DNA from: Chlamydoabsidia padenii
Taxonomy: Eukaryota; Mucoromycota; Mucoromycetes; Mucorales; Cunninghamellaceae
Assembly (NCBI GenBank): GCA_025330725.1
Contig: JAIWND010000022.1
Location: 186,001-250,000, forward strand
Reading direction: 5' to 3'
DNA length: 64,000 bases
Positions 30,955 to 42,543 of this stretch are shown here, piece by piece (within the stretch, counting starts at the first letter, position 1; each line of letters begins with the position of its first letter). Both the position numbers and the translations under genes were made by a program. Under the pieces are notes generated by a model. The model searched no databases and was not told the origin of the DNA. It was given only the letters and a program-made list of their open reading frames with translations.

Positions 30955-32879
30955 ATGGGAACTAGGAATGATCCAAAAAAAGGCTTGTGTGCCCCCTGGT
31001 GTCTTGTAGAAAGTCTTCCTGGTAATATAAAAGAAATAATGCTGTTATGCCAATACTAATGACCTGAATCTCACTCGTTTTTTGATGTTGATTTTTATTT
31101 GAACAGAAAACTTTGCGGCCATGGCGAAAATGTATGGTGTACAGGGTGTCGAATTTGGTGACGTTTATGACATCGATAGTCTTCTTGATACTTCAACGTA
31201 AGTGTTGCTTGCTAAAATTCAAAAAAAGGGTGGGGTGGGGAAAGAAGATTATGAAAACTAATACTCAGTAACATACTTTATAGACCCATTCACGGTCTTA
31301 TTCTGTCCTATGCTATCGATCCAGCGGCGCCACCAACTACCACTAGTGAAGAATTGGATCCTGATGCCCAATCAATTTTTTTCTCTTGTCAGGTAAAAAC
31401 AAAAACAGTAGTTATTGACCCCATTTTAAACTTTTGTTGATTGGCTTCAAACTAGATTGTCACTAATGTATGTGCTACGTCTGCTCTCCTTGGTGTGTTG
31501 TTAAACGTTGATGACAAAGATCTGGTTATTGGTGAAGAACTAAAAGAATTCAAAAAGTTTACCAAAGACTTTTCGCCCGTGGTAGGTGAAGTTATACTGT
31601 GAACTGCAAATGAAAGAAAGAAAATAGTTACTAATAACCACTCTTTCAATGTATAGGATTGTGGTATGGCTGTTGCTAATAGCGAACTTTTGAAAAAAGC
31701 CCACAACACGTTTGCAAAGTAAGTATGGTGCTACATAGGTATACTAATCACGATTAGAATGCATCTATTGTTGTATATATGAATACTAATATCTTTATAT
31801 AAATAGTTTTGAAACCAAATACGATTCCAGCCGGTACCCTAAATATGAAGATATCAAACCTAAAAAGCGACCTAGACGTGCTCGTGATGACGACGGCGAT
31901 GACTTGGATTATCATTTTGTGGCCTTCATCCCTGCAAATGGTTATGTCTGGGAACTCGATGGATTTAACAAGGTACCAATCAAACTACGTAAGTTGGGCA
32001 CTTGGAAAGAATAAAGAGGGGGGGGGCGTGATTTAACTCTTTCACTAATTGAAACATGATTGTGTAGACAAGATAAATGGCAACTGGCTCGAACACATAG
32101 TACCAGATCTTCAGGGAAGAATGAGAAAGTAAGTAGGAAAGGTATTACATCATATGGTTTTCTTATCACTAGATACTAACACCTTTTGCTTTTAGATATA
32201 ATGGCGTCGGTTGCAACTTGTTATCCATCAGTAAGGCTACATCGCATACCGAGACATCGCATACCGAGACATCATCATCATTATCATCATCATCATCAAT
32301 GGAATCGACAACACGATCAACACACACAAATCAACAACAACAACAACAACAACAACAATCAACAGCATCGAACGATCTTGTTGTCAGCTTTTATAACAAC
32401 ATCATTCTTCGAGTAGAGGGATACCTTGACGCCAAATACCACAACTGGCGGAGTTTACGCTTGGATCAACTGGAAAAAATGGATGAAATCACTGCGATTG
32501 ATGGAGAATGTCGTTATTTTGAAGATCATACCGAACATCAAGATCAAATAATTGTCGAATTACTCAACTCAATAAGCTGGCGCGCCGATTTGATCAGTCG
32601 TCTCAAAATACGAAATCATGCACTCACCAAACTCATCGAACTCAAAAGTTGTAATACCCATACTCCACCAGTGGCAACGAATCATGTTGCTGAATCAAAG
32701 GTATCAATCAATAATAAAGAAAAGGGGAATGAAAAAAAAAAAAAAGTGACCATTGTTTTATAACCCCATTTTATCTGTTTGGTATGTAGGATCTTGTACG
32801 GCGACAACATAACTATGAAAACTTGATTCGTGAAATCTTTATCAAGCTACAAGACGGAAATTTGATAAACACAACTTGA
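30955..32879 (+). CDS. Ubiquitin C-terminal hydrolase, UCH37/UCHL5 type
   Basis: Predicted 430-residue cysteine deubiquitinase; the family associates with the proteasome (Rpn13) or INO80. Nine in-phase exons: 30955-31021, 31107-31197, 31284-31392, 31456-31581, 31657-31718, 31807-31988, 32068-32128, 32196-32700 and 32790-32879. Catalytic elements: oxyanion Gln at the end of exon 3 and Cys95 in IVTNVCATSALLGVLLN, His188 in YHFVAFIPANGYVWELDG and Asp203. N-terminal PWCLVESLPENFAAMAK is typical. A Ser/Thr/Gln-rich insert (residues 235-270) precedes the C-terminal helical ULD-like part, with the conserved RRQHNYENLIREIF near the end. About 100 residues longer than the animal protein because of that insert. 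Confidence 0.93.
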
Positions 32880-33459
32880 TATTTGCAAAACTGGTTTATA
32901 CACTTCTTTAGCACTGTGAATATGATATTGTCCTCCTATTAATAGTTGATTGTCTTTAATAAAATAAAATAAAAGTGGTGTTTTTGTAGAAAATCGATGA
33001 AGCAATGTTGTGTCGGATATACATGATTGGGATGGGGATAACTTCGGAATCAAAGGGTGGTTGAAAAAGGGAAAAGAAAAGAAAAAGACTTTATAATGTA
33101 CACATACAGATTCCTTGCTGTAGGAATAAAAGCCAAGCAAGGTTAAACTATTGAGGCCGTTGGGGTTGCCTGGATGACCCTGACCTGCTTGAATTTTTAT
33201 TTGTATGGGATGGGTTTTTACTTCATAGAATGTGGTACATCAACAACATCTATGGATCCCCTTTTTTTTAATAAGAGAATGTGACAAGTAACAAGTTCCA
33301 AAATAGGTAGGCACCTTCAAGGTTTATTATATGAATGATGTCTCCAGCCATGGTACATGTCATCTATGACAGCCATAAAACCAAGAGCTTTCCCCCCAGT
33401 AATCTCGTAATTTGAAATTCAGAAAGGATTGGAAATGAGTACCGTTAAATCGCCTGAAA
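32880..33459. other. Intergenic, nothing recognised
   Basis: 3' flank of the deubiquitinase gene; AT-rich with no supported frame. Confidence 0.45.
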
Positions 33460-34180
33460 TAAAAGATGCACTTCCCAACAAGCACCCCCACCCTCTCTCA
33501 AAACACAAATATCATTCTACACCCTTATTTTTCATAAAAGTCAGGGTATGTAAAACGATCTTCAGGCTATAATACTCCATACAGTGGACTTGGTATATTG
33601 GCCATTATGTAAAGTTTGTTGGAAATAGGCTAAGGCATGCACATGGTCAATTTTGTCATTAGCATCGCTTGTCCATTAGGGCAGTAGAGCTCTCTTAAGA
33701 TTCCAGGCGAGAGTAAGCGGGTTTTGAAATAAGTTTTATCTTGTGTGTCAATTTTCATTCTACAACTTTTTTTCACAAAAGTCAGGTTAAAACGATCGTG
33801 AGGCTATACCGCTCCATACAAGGTACTTGGTACAATGGCCATCCTGTAAAGTTTGTTGGGATTAGGCTAAGGAATGCTCATGGTCACTTTAATCATTAGC
33901 ATCACTTGTCCATTAAACCAGTAGAGCACTCCCAAGGTTCAAGGTGAGGGTAAGCGGGTTTTGAACTAAGTTTTGTCTTGTGTGTCAATTTTTCATTCTG
34001 CAACTTTTTTTTCACAAAAGTCAGGTTAAAACGATCGTGAGGCTATACTACTCCATACAAGGTACTTGGTGTATTGGCCATTATGTAAAGTTTGTTGGAA
34101 ATAGACTAAGGAATGCTCATGGTCACTTTTGTCATTAGCATTACTTGTCCATTGAGGCAGTAGGGCTCTGTTAATAATTC
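33460..34180. repeat. Tandem ~237-bp repeat, three copies
   Basis: Units start near 33536, 33774 and 34012 with cacaaaagtcaggttaaaac, followed by a tactccatacaaggtacttg block, gtaaagtttgttgg, a core tcattagcatcacttgtcc, and agtagagct. Two units carry aagcgggttttgaa (33716 and 33953). The leader cccaacaagcacccccaccc at 33472 is also present before the single copy at 55850. Same family as 7373-7910. No protein coding potential; a non-coding RNA is possible. Confidence 0.8.
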
Positions 34181-34568
34181 CGATGTAAACCCGTAAATTC
34201 AAAGCCTGTCGGGAGTTCATTTACGTGATTTTTGGGATGGGAAAGGTTCTTTTCTTTCTGCCTCTGACACTCCATGTCCTTTTGGGAACATTCAGGCATG
34301 AATAGGTGTTGGTACAGTCATCTTCTATTCTATAGATCAAATCTTTGAGTAAGGGCAGGGAGGCAATTTGTTATCAATCGGAACTTTTTGTGCCAAGTCT
34401 TGACAGTAAGCACACATACTGATTAGACTCTAATAAACTTATTTCCATTAATAGGTGCCCATTTCTAATCAAAGTTATTATAATAGACTCGTTTGATGCA
34501 TATATACTGAACTCTTGTATTCACCAATTATTCTCTGAGGTTGAGTAGTCATAACATACCATGTTAGC
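34181..34568. other. Intergenic, nothing recognised
   Basis: AT-rich spacer after the repeat array; no supported gene. Confidence 0.45.
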
Positions 34569-35098
34569 ATGAACCTCTCTCAGGGACGAGTGGAAATTTC
34601 TCATCCCGCTCCAGTGGGAATCTTTCAAATACGATCGGCGGGTCTTTTTCTTTTTTTCTTTTCTTTTCTTTTTAGATCCATTCTACCTATCGAACTATTG
34701 GTTTACCCTGGTATAAATACACACGATTATACTGATTCTATCTCAAATGTGAAGGCTCTTTCTGTTGGTGGATTCTTATGGAAATTGACGACCTTGACAT
34801 CTACACGAATGGAAGACTCATGGAAACAACAAAAAAGGAGAAGATACTGTTCTATCGGCAGACATAATGATATACAAGGTAATCTACTCTAATATCTCCT
34901 CACTACTTTCAAATACAACATACTAATAACCTTTGTCTTTATATTAAAGGTAAAGTGACATTCTCACCACGCGTTGTTGTTTTCAACTGTAGCAGTTGCA
35001 TCTGTCTGAAGGGTAGCCAGCTCTCATATTATCACAAACAAGCAAAATGTGGGATGGTATTAGTGTGGCATATTCGGAAATATGCCCCTTCATTTTGA
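34569..35098 (+). pseudogene. Unrecognised gene-like fragment with one intron
   Basis: An open frame from 34569 to 34879 (through SNVKALSVGGFLWKLTTL) joins in phase through an intron ending ..attaaag at about 34949 to VTFSPRVVVFNCSSC and stops at 35096-35098. A T-rich tract at 34643-34675 ending in ag could be another acceptor. An overlapping frame reads ILMEIDDLDIYTNGRLME and shares a phrase with 30375. No family recognised. An element-like tctcatcccgctcc lies at 34591. I lean to a decayed member of a dispersed gene family. Confidence 0.3.
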
Positions 35099-36835
35099 TA
35101 TACTAATCCTTACTTCTCTTCTTCTCAAGTAAACAGGGACCACACACACAAAACTACCGATGACAACTGTAGCTGTATATAATGATCCATCAAACAATAA
35201 CGAATCTGACTAGCGGATTAAACCACATCAATACATTACTAGTTTACCAGAACAATCATCACCCCACATTAATAATATAGACTAGAATACAGTAGTTTTT
35301 TTTTTCACTTGTGTTTTATAAAATAAAACAATTCGATGCTATGCTACTATATGGGTTATAACTATTTGTGATGTTGGGGATAATGATCATTTGGTATATA
35401 CGTGGGCTACTTTACAGAAAGAAAAAAAAAACACAAGACAATAGACGGACAATAATATGGAGTGTAAATAATAAAAACTTTATTAGAGTATTAGAGGGAA
35501 GACAACTATAACTAAATCATGAGCCAATCAATAGAAGGTCCACCAGTACATTTCTTTTATTCTTTATACATGATGATCAGAACCAAATGTCATCATATCA
35601 TCACGATACCCACACGAACTCGAATAATGCCCACTGATCCAAAAAAAAAAGTCCACCAAAGGGGAGAAGGGGTGCATCCGGTCTTGTTGCTGATGCACGG
35701 AAGGGTCCATCCGTCGATCTGTCTGTTATACTGTAGAAAAGGGTGTGGGATAGATATACTTACCTTGAATGCGACAAAGGAATAATGAATAAAGAAGATG
35801 AGAGAATAAAGAAGAAGAAGAGAGAGAGAAAAGAAATGGAAAAAAAGTACCCTTTTATTTTCGACCCTTCTCGGAGGTCGTCCGAAATCGGATGTTGATC
35901 AATTAAGCCAATCAAAATGCTTCCGACTCCCCACAACCTTATTCATGCCTCACCCTTTTCACTACTTTCCCAAACAGATGCTTACTTTATTGACATGAAA
36001 ACAACTAGACTGTTAGTGATTACTCTTTCCGCATCTATAGAAACTTGAACCAAGTCAAACGGATGATTGTGGCCTTTTTTCTCCTTTTCATTTTTAAAAT
36101 GCGGAGGAACCAAATCCGGAGTTTGAAAATGAAACCTGTCATTTGATTACTTCGTCATATCATTAACAGGTGAAGATGAATGGGACCTGGCTATAATTAA
36201 GTTGTAATAGTAATGGGTGAAGTGATAATGATTATTGAACTAGGAAGAAAATGTCAGAATGTACAGTAATAGTATAAAAGTAAATGACAATACGAGGTCA
36301 TAGTTGCAGTACTGTCTATCAAATAAGCATGATCAAACTACATTGAAGATAAAAGTTTTGTTTTTGTTATTGCTTTCCTTATCCGTCATGATAATCAGTG
36401 GGTCTGATTTGTTTACACTACCCCCTAATTCAGTTCTCTACAAAAATGAAAGTTCATGCAGGCGGGATTTGAAAATGATGAAACTGTTTCCCCCCTTTTT
36501 TCCCTCTTCTTTAACATAATTAATCAAAACTACTCTGTGAACTACAGTTGAATAAGATACAGGATTATTATGCTTTGAAGCATTGTCTTGGATAGGTTAT
36601 AAGAGTATTTCGTTTTTTAATCATTTTCTACTGGAGCTAAAAAGTCAGGGCAGGTGACGGGATTTAAAAATAAATCAGTGGAGCGGATTTCTTCCGAAAC
36701 ATTTTCCCCTCTTTCTTCTTTCTTTTTCTTTTCTACTCCCACCTTCCACATTAGCTATACGTTAATCCATTCAACTTGAACGCAACTATTTTATTGGAAT
36801 GACATCACTTTTTAATTTAGTTATAACACATGCCC
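35099..36835. other. Gene-poor stretch with several promoter-like elements
   Basis: Frames at 35519-35785 (plus) and the minus-strand run MDPSVHQQQDRMHPFSPL near 35690 are unsupported. Perfect or near-perfect elements occur at 36461 (ggcgggatttgaaaat) and 36656 (gacgggatttaaaaat), both pointing towards 36836. Nothing else is recognised. Confidence 0.4.
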
Positions 36836-36960
36836 ATGGGCAACCGTCAATCCTTACTGAAGCGTAGACCACTTTACACCAAAGGTAAGTACTATAACTG
36901 ATTCTTCGCGGAATGACTAATCGACTTTTTTATTATATAGCAGCCACTCAAGGACCCTGA
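36836..36960 (+). CDS. Very short spliced ORF, 22 aa
   Basis: Exons 36836-36884 and 36941-36960 (MGNRQSLLKRRPLYTK..) have good splice sites (gtaagt..tattatatag) but the frame ends after 22 codons. Together with the upstream elements it looks like an intact 5' end of a gene whose body (36961-37900) has decayed. Confidence 0.25.
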
Positions 36961-38625
36961 TAAAGTGAATATATTCAACAAATCAACAAAGTATAGTTAC
37001 GACAAGACCAACTCGAATCCTTCTTTGCACCTTTGACTTTAGCATCTCCTCATTAAAAGTAAAGTACTTGTAGTCTAGTAAGGCAACAATGACTCACCAC
37101 TGGACAATAATTTTTGTCTATTCAAGTAGACTGAATACTCATGCCTGGGTCTATATCGTTAATCAGTTGCACAAGGTACTGGATTGTAACTCTGTGGTCT
37201 CTCCTCAAGTAGGTGTAATACAAGGTACAGTAGGGTAAAAAGAAGAAGAAAAGAAAAAAGGACGGTGGATGATAATATGATATACTAATCAATTGTTGTT
37301 TATTATAGGAAATGGAAACATAGTTTGTCTCCTTTAATAACATCGTTGATTGTGGATTTGAAGTATTGGACCTGACCTTCTATGATTACCTTGCTCAATG
37401 AATGCATATTTGACATATGGAAACAGGTACAGTCAGATTGAAAAAAAAAAAAAAAAAAAAGTTGTTTAATCAGGGACTATAACAAGATACTAAAACACTT
37501 ACTATTTGATTCATAGGTTTCTTTTGGATGGGATTAGACTAGCATTAATGACAGTATAATATATTTAAGGTGGACCCCTCGACATCGACTCGACTCTTGC
37601 CTATCATCATACCAAAAGAAGCGAACAGAGTTGATCTTTTATGACCCCAAAGTACATATATCTATGGGTGTGTGGATATCGTGGAACTGGCTTTCGAATA
37701 ATCAAAGGTCTACAATTGATTAGGAGTGGGATGTGTCATGGAAATATGGTGGGTATATTACTTTGACGTCTGCTGGTATCGAAATCGAATATCTCCTGTC
37801 TCATTGAAGAATCTTGTGCTGCTATGGTATGTATGGCATCAACAATTAACCGCCGAGCAAATACAACATTCTGGTCTCACCTAGTCTTAAATGCTCTTTA
37901 GAATAGACTTTTGCACTTTTTATATTAGTTGTATGTACTGTATATTATGTAGCTTTGCATTTTAACTCACTTGTAATAAAATAAACATGATTAACATCTA
38001 TCCTTAATGTGATTCATGCATCGATTTGATCATTAAACTCCGTCTATATCCTTTTTTGTGTTGGCAGTGTGAAGGATGCTTTGATACCTTGGATTTTTTT
38101 TATCATCCATCGTATCTTTGTAATACTTTGGATTGTAAAAAAAAAAAAAAAAAGGAAGTTAAACTTTTGTCGGTATTTGAAATATATGATAAAAAGTGTC
38201 ATTGGGATCTAAAACTAGAATGGATCAACGAGAAAATAAGAGCTAGTTCACACAATAAATGATTAATTTTAGACCAATGACAAGGGCAAACATTATTTGA
38301 TCATAAAAAGTTTTTCCTTGCGGCTATAGTATCATTTGGTATTGTCACGGGAGCAAGATTCACGCATAAAAGCAAAAAGCGGGATTTGAAGTTTTGTTTC
38401 AAATCCCGTTTCTTTTCACAGTGAAGGTCGCCTACATATATACATCTTTGATTGGAAACAGTTAATGCTTAACAGTAAGACAAACAAGTTAAGATTAAGA
38501 AAAAACAGGAGCATGATGACAAACAGTCTATATGAATTAATATCACCAAGGACAAAAACAAATGCTATAAAGACAGTAGTTTACTAATGAGAGTTAAAAG
38601 ACGTAAAAGCTAGTACTACATAATC
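36961..38625. other. Decayed gene-like sequence and spacer
   Basis: Contains short frames such as KVDPSTSTRLLPIIIPKEAN near 37570 and MTPKYIYLWVCGYRGTGF at 37642, intron-like GT..A-run..AG stretches, and a poly-A run at 37441-37460. An element palindrome lies at 38379-38410. No intact gene. Confidence 0.35.
38379..38410. promoter_or_regulatory. Palindromic pair of gcgggatttgaa elements
   Basis: gcgggatttgaa is followed after 7 bases by its inverted partner ttcaaatcccgt, giving a near-perfect 12-bp inverted repeat around gttttgt. It is the only place in the window where two copies face each other so closely. Confidence 0.6.
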
Positions 38626-38894
38626 ATGGAATTTGACTATGCCGAGCGCCTGAAGTATCATGACATCTACCACCACACCTTCCAATAAAAAGATTAGTAT
38701 TCATCCACAACGATCTTTTCCCCGCAGACTTTCCATATCCAGCCAAGACTGGATCCAGTCTTTTTGTTCCTGAAGATGTCATCCTTGCCGCCCGAATTGA
38801 TCCAGTTTATATTCCATCTGTTAATTTTGGGGGAGCAGATGTTCGTCCTGATGATCAAGATAATGATGAAGTTGCTGTTGTTGTTGTTCCTTGA
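38626..38894 (+). pseudogene. Gene-like fragment, unrecognised
   Basis: An ATG frame MEFDYAERLKYHDIYHHTF is followed by a good acceptor (ttccccgcag, 38727) and a 54-codon open frame FPYPAKTGSSLFVPEDVILA ending in acidic and Val-rich residues at 38894. The only GT donor between them puts the second exon in a different frame, so the parts do not join. It lies 230 bp downstream of the palindromic element. Confidence 0.3.
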
Positions 38895-39786
38895 AACATT
38901 CGCGAAAGGTACAGTATTTCTTTTATCGAGTTTCTTCTAATGCCTTTGATCCTCGAGTTTTAATCATTGTTGGTATCACTTTGCTTGTGCTTTCATTTTT
39001 AAGAACATAGTTCTCATAGTAACTTTATTTACAAGTTCAAGAAAGAAAAAGAGAGCCATGCTTTCTCTCATCAATGTTTGAGGATTCGGGAATTAAAATA
39101 GTCAAATTGCATAATGTCGGGATGTGAATGTACCTTTTTTCTTGGGTTTACTCAGACCATTGTACTTTGATCCTTGTCAAAGAGTTCATCTCCCACTTTA
39201 TACATCTCATTAACCTAACTATTAATAAATTCAAAGAAAAGTGAACATCCGTGCATAGGGGAGACAAATATACTTTTTTTCACCACCTTTTTAAATTGTC
39301 AAATCCCAACCATGTGCAAAATCACAACTCCCGAGACTGTGGTCGAAAAGGTAAAGTCCTTTTGTTGCATGTAAACCTACTGAATATCTACTTTTTTTTT
39401 AAAGAAGAGATGATTGATGAGTTGAAACAAAGGTAGAGTAAAGACGCTGTCCCTATTGATTGATGCGACCAGGGGAAATGTTCGGAGTATGTGATTTAGC
39501 TTTAGGTGATGCGATGTAACCTCTGTATGATTCTATTCTGTAACTACACTATCACACATTAAAAACAATCGTTACTAGTTTACAGTGAAGATAAAAAGCA
39601 AATCCATCTCAAAATACTGCAGAGGCAACGAGATGAAAAATGCCCAATCAAATCAATCGACAACGAAAAAGGAATCTCCGACGGCAATGAACTCATTTTT
39701 AGTCTAAATCGCGTATTCCACTTTTTCTTTTTCTTTTTCTTTTCCTTTCTCTTATCTTTTTAATTCCATCCTCTTTCAGAGATACC
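38895..39786. other. Intergenic, nothing firm
   Basis: An element-like gtcgggatgtgaat occurs at 39117 and a short ATG frame MCKITTPETVVEK with a gtaaag donor at 39313. Neither leads to a gene. CT-rich sequence at 39719-39760 probably marks the next promoter. Confidence 0.4.
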
Positions 39787-41151
39787 ATGCGTTTTTTTAC
39801 TGCTCATATTGCTGGTTCCATTCGTGCTGCCACTCAAACTTCTGCTCGGCTTGCTAACAAGGTAATGTATTGAAACAATTACCTCCCCTTTAATGATATA
39901 CAATGCAACCAACTCGAAATATCTTATTCCCACTATCATTCAGGCCCCCTCTTTTGCTATGCGTAAGTCTAATTTATATTAATACTGCTCAAAAGTGGGT
40001 GAGTGGGATAACTGACAAAGATTTTGCTCTTTTTTAGGAATGGGTGCTGCTGGTGGACTTGTGTACAACCAATCCTCTGCCTTGTCTACTGATCAATCGT
40101 CAACTGCTAAAGCTTCTTTTGACCCTTCCGAATTCAAGCAATTCAAGGTAACGATAATATGAAAACATGAAAAGAAGAAGGAATAATGGTATATACTCAG
40201 GGTAAAGTGAAAGCTTGATGGAACTAACGGTTGTATTTTTTTTTTTTTTATCCATCTTTTTTCTAGTTGGCCAAAGTGGATAAGATTAACCACGATACCA
40301 GCTTATTCCGATTCCAACTAGACAGCGAAAACGATGTATCTGGTCTTCACACTGCATCCTGTGTTATCACCCGTTACCCTATCACCAAGAAAGACGGTAC
40401 TCCTGGATTCATCATTCGTCCTTACACACCAACCTCCAAAGAAGAAGTAAGGTAAAATCATACAACTTGATGCAAATGACTAATCACACACTTTTTTTTT
40501 TTAATAGACTCAGGGACATGTTGACTTTATTGTCAAGAATTATCCTCAAGGCAAAATGAGCAAACATATCCATAATTTGAAAATCGGTGATGTTTTGGAA
40601 ATCAAGGGTCCTATTACTAAATACAACTGGGATGAAAATGTCAAGGATAATGTTGGTATGATTGCTGGTGGTACTGGTATTACTCCCATGGTAAGGAAAA
40701 GAAAAAGAAAAGAAGAAACTAAACAAGATATTGAAGGATTTAATTCTGCTTTATATGTTAGCTTCAAGTGATCCGTCGTATCTTTGATCCTGCCCACAAT
40801 AACAAGACCACCAAAGTGACTTTGATCTTTGGCAACCGTACAGAAGAAGACATCTTGCTCAAGGAAGAACTGGATGGTTATGCCAAGGCTTATCCTGATA
40901 GATTCAAGGTGGTGTATGCTCTGGACAAGACTCCTGCTGCTTGGAATGGTATTGATGGTTATGTGACCAAGGATGATATCAAGGAACATTTACCCGCTCC
41001 CACTACCGAATCCTCTGTCATCTTTGTCTGTGGTCCTGATCCTTTGTTGGCTTCTATTGCTGGTCCCAAGAATCCCGATAAAAGTCAAGGTGAAGTTGCC
41101 GGTCTTCTCAAGGATCTAGGTTATGATTCTACCAATGTATACAAGTTTTAG
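39787..41151 (+). CDS. MCR1: NADH-cytochrome b5 reductase, mitochondrial Mcr1 type
   Basis: Predicted 318 residues; transfers electrons from NADH through FAD to cytochrome b5. Exons 39787-39861, 39944-39962, 40038-40147, 40267-40446, 40508-40690 and 40762-41151, all in phase. The first 40 residues are Arg/Ala/Ser-rich (MRFFTAHIAGSIRAATQT) and fit a mitochondrial targeting sequence, then a Gly-rich hydrophobic stretch. FAD site: RPYTPTSKEE. NADH site: GGTGITPM and VIFVCGPDPLLASI. The acceptor at 40761 is chosen because it restores PMLQVIRRI. The C-terminal Phe (..NVYKF) agrees with the family. Slightly longer than the usual 300 residues. Confidence 0.93.
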
Positions 41152-41536
41152 TACTATAGCTATTTTCTTTTTTATAATAAAGAACCTCTTGTTTTAAATG
41201 ACTTTCCTCTTGAACATTTGATTATTATGATTCCTATCTATGTATGACTAATTGTGTGGACGAAAAGAATTCGATTGTATATAATTATTATGACCGTAAT
41301 GTAGATCTGGCTCTTTGGTGACTTGATTGATTAAAAGCACCTATAATGTCATTCCATGATCCTCTGGATTATAGATACCACGTTCCATTGCCAATCAATA
41401 CTTTTAAACCAATTGACAGTGGTTACTTTTTTTAAAAATCTGCGTGGGAAGGATCCTCATGCAAAAAGTTACTCACCATGGCAATAGGAGTCTATCCGAA
41501 ATTCACATCCCGGCATCCCCGCCCTACTTTTTTTTT

Positions 41537-41591
<55 letters not shown>

Positions 41592-41629
41592 AATTCTTTA
41601 CTCTCTTTCTGTTTTCTTTTAATTAATTC
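41152..41629. other. Intergenic with long T tract
   Basis: 3' flank of the reductase and promoter of Sen34. A run of T extends over about 41540-41589 directly before the start codon region. An element-like ttcacatcccggc lies at 41502. Confidence 0.5.
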
Positions 41630-42421
41630 ATGGCCGATAAAGAAGGTGATCAGCAACAAGTACACATTCGACTTTGCGGAACGAAGCCATTAGTGTTTGA
41701 TTGCAAAGGTAATGGACATGAACACTTTCTTCTCCCCGTTTATAAAGTCTAACGATCTCTTCTTTTACAACTCGGTTTAGATGTGAAACGTTTACGATGT
41801 GACTATAGGATTGTCGGCTCTTTGGTAGGCTCTTTACCTCGATTTCCACAGCAAAATGGCTTTTATGGATTACCACTTTTACTATTGGCGGAAGAAACGA
41901 CCATGATTCTGCAAAATCGTAAGTCAATCAACAAGAGGATGGGAGGCCACTTCTTTTTACTAATCATACTTTTTGATATAGGTTGGGGATATCTAGTATC
42001 TGATAATAGGTGGAGCACACAACGACGGGTGGAATGGCAATATCCCAAGGATCGGCGTGATGAATGCAAATATCAAGTCTACTGTTATCTATGGAACCAA
42101 GGCTTCTTCTTGACATGCGGTGATAAGTTTGGTGGTGATTATTTGGCTTATCCAGGCGATCCGATGCGATATCACAGTCATTTTATTATTGGTATAAAGG
42201 AAGCAAAGGAAATCTGGACAGCGATGGATCTGGTAAGGATGGGCAGACTGGCGACCAATACCAAGAAAACCTTTGTGTTGGCTACCCCTGATACTACAAC
42301 ACTCAAGAACCAACAAGATAGTAAAGACGAAAAGAATGATAATCAAGAACGATATGGTGGTGGCAATAGTACAGGGATGATATCGGTGGATTGCTTCTCC
42401 ATCACTTGGGCTGGATTCTAG
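41630..42421 (+). CDS. SEN34: tRNA-splicing endonuclease catalytic subunit Sen34
   Basis: Predicted 218 residues. Sen34 cleaves the 3' splice site of intron-containing pre-tRNAs. Exons 41630-41708, 41781-41918 and 41982-42421, in phase. The C-terminal nuclease fold is clear: YLWNQGFFLTCGDKFGGDYL, then the catalytic Tyr in LAYPGDP, His in MRYHSHFIIG and Lys in TNTKKTFVLATP. C-terminus ISVDCFSITWAGF is family-like. A small Asp/Asn-rich insert (QQDSKDEKNDNQ) precedes it. The N-terminal half is shorter than in yeast. The ATG at 41630 gives MADKEGDQQQVHIRL; no earlier in-frame start is possible across the T tract. Confidence 0.92.
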
Positions 42422-42543
42422 GCACCATACATATTCTTTTCCTTCAAGTATTTAATCGGCGCTTCAATATCTCGACTTTGATGAAAATAAAAAATGCAAA
42501 ATTCCCACTCACCCTCTCTTCTCTTCCACCATTCGTCACCTTC

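Noticed and set aside
33460..34180. tRNA-derived SINE
   Set aside because: The agtagagc and gcgggttttgaa pieces recall tRNA arms, but stems do not pair properly and no poly-A tail or target-site duplication is visible.
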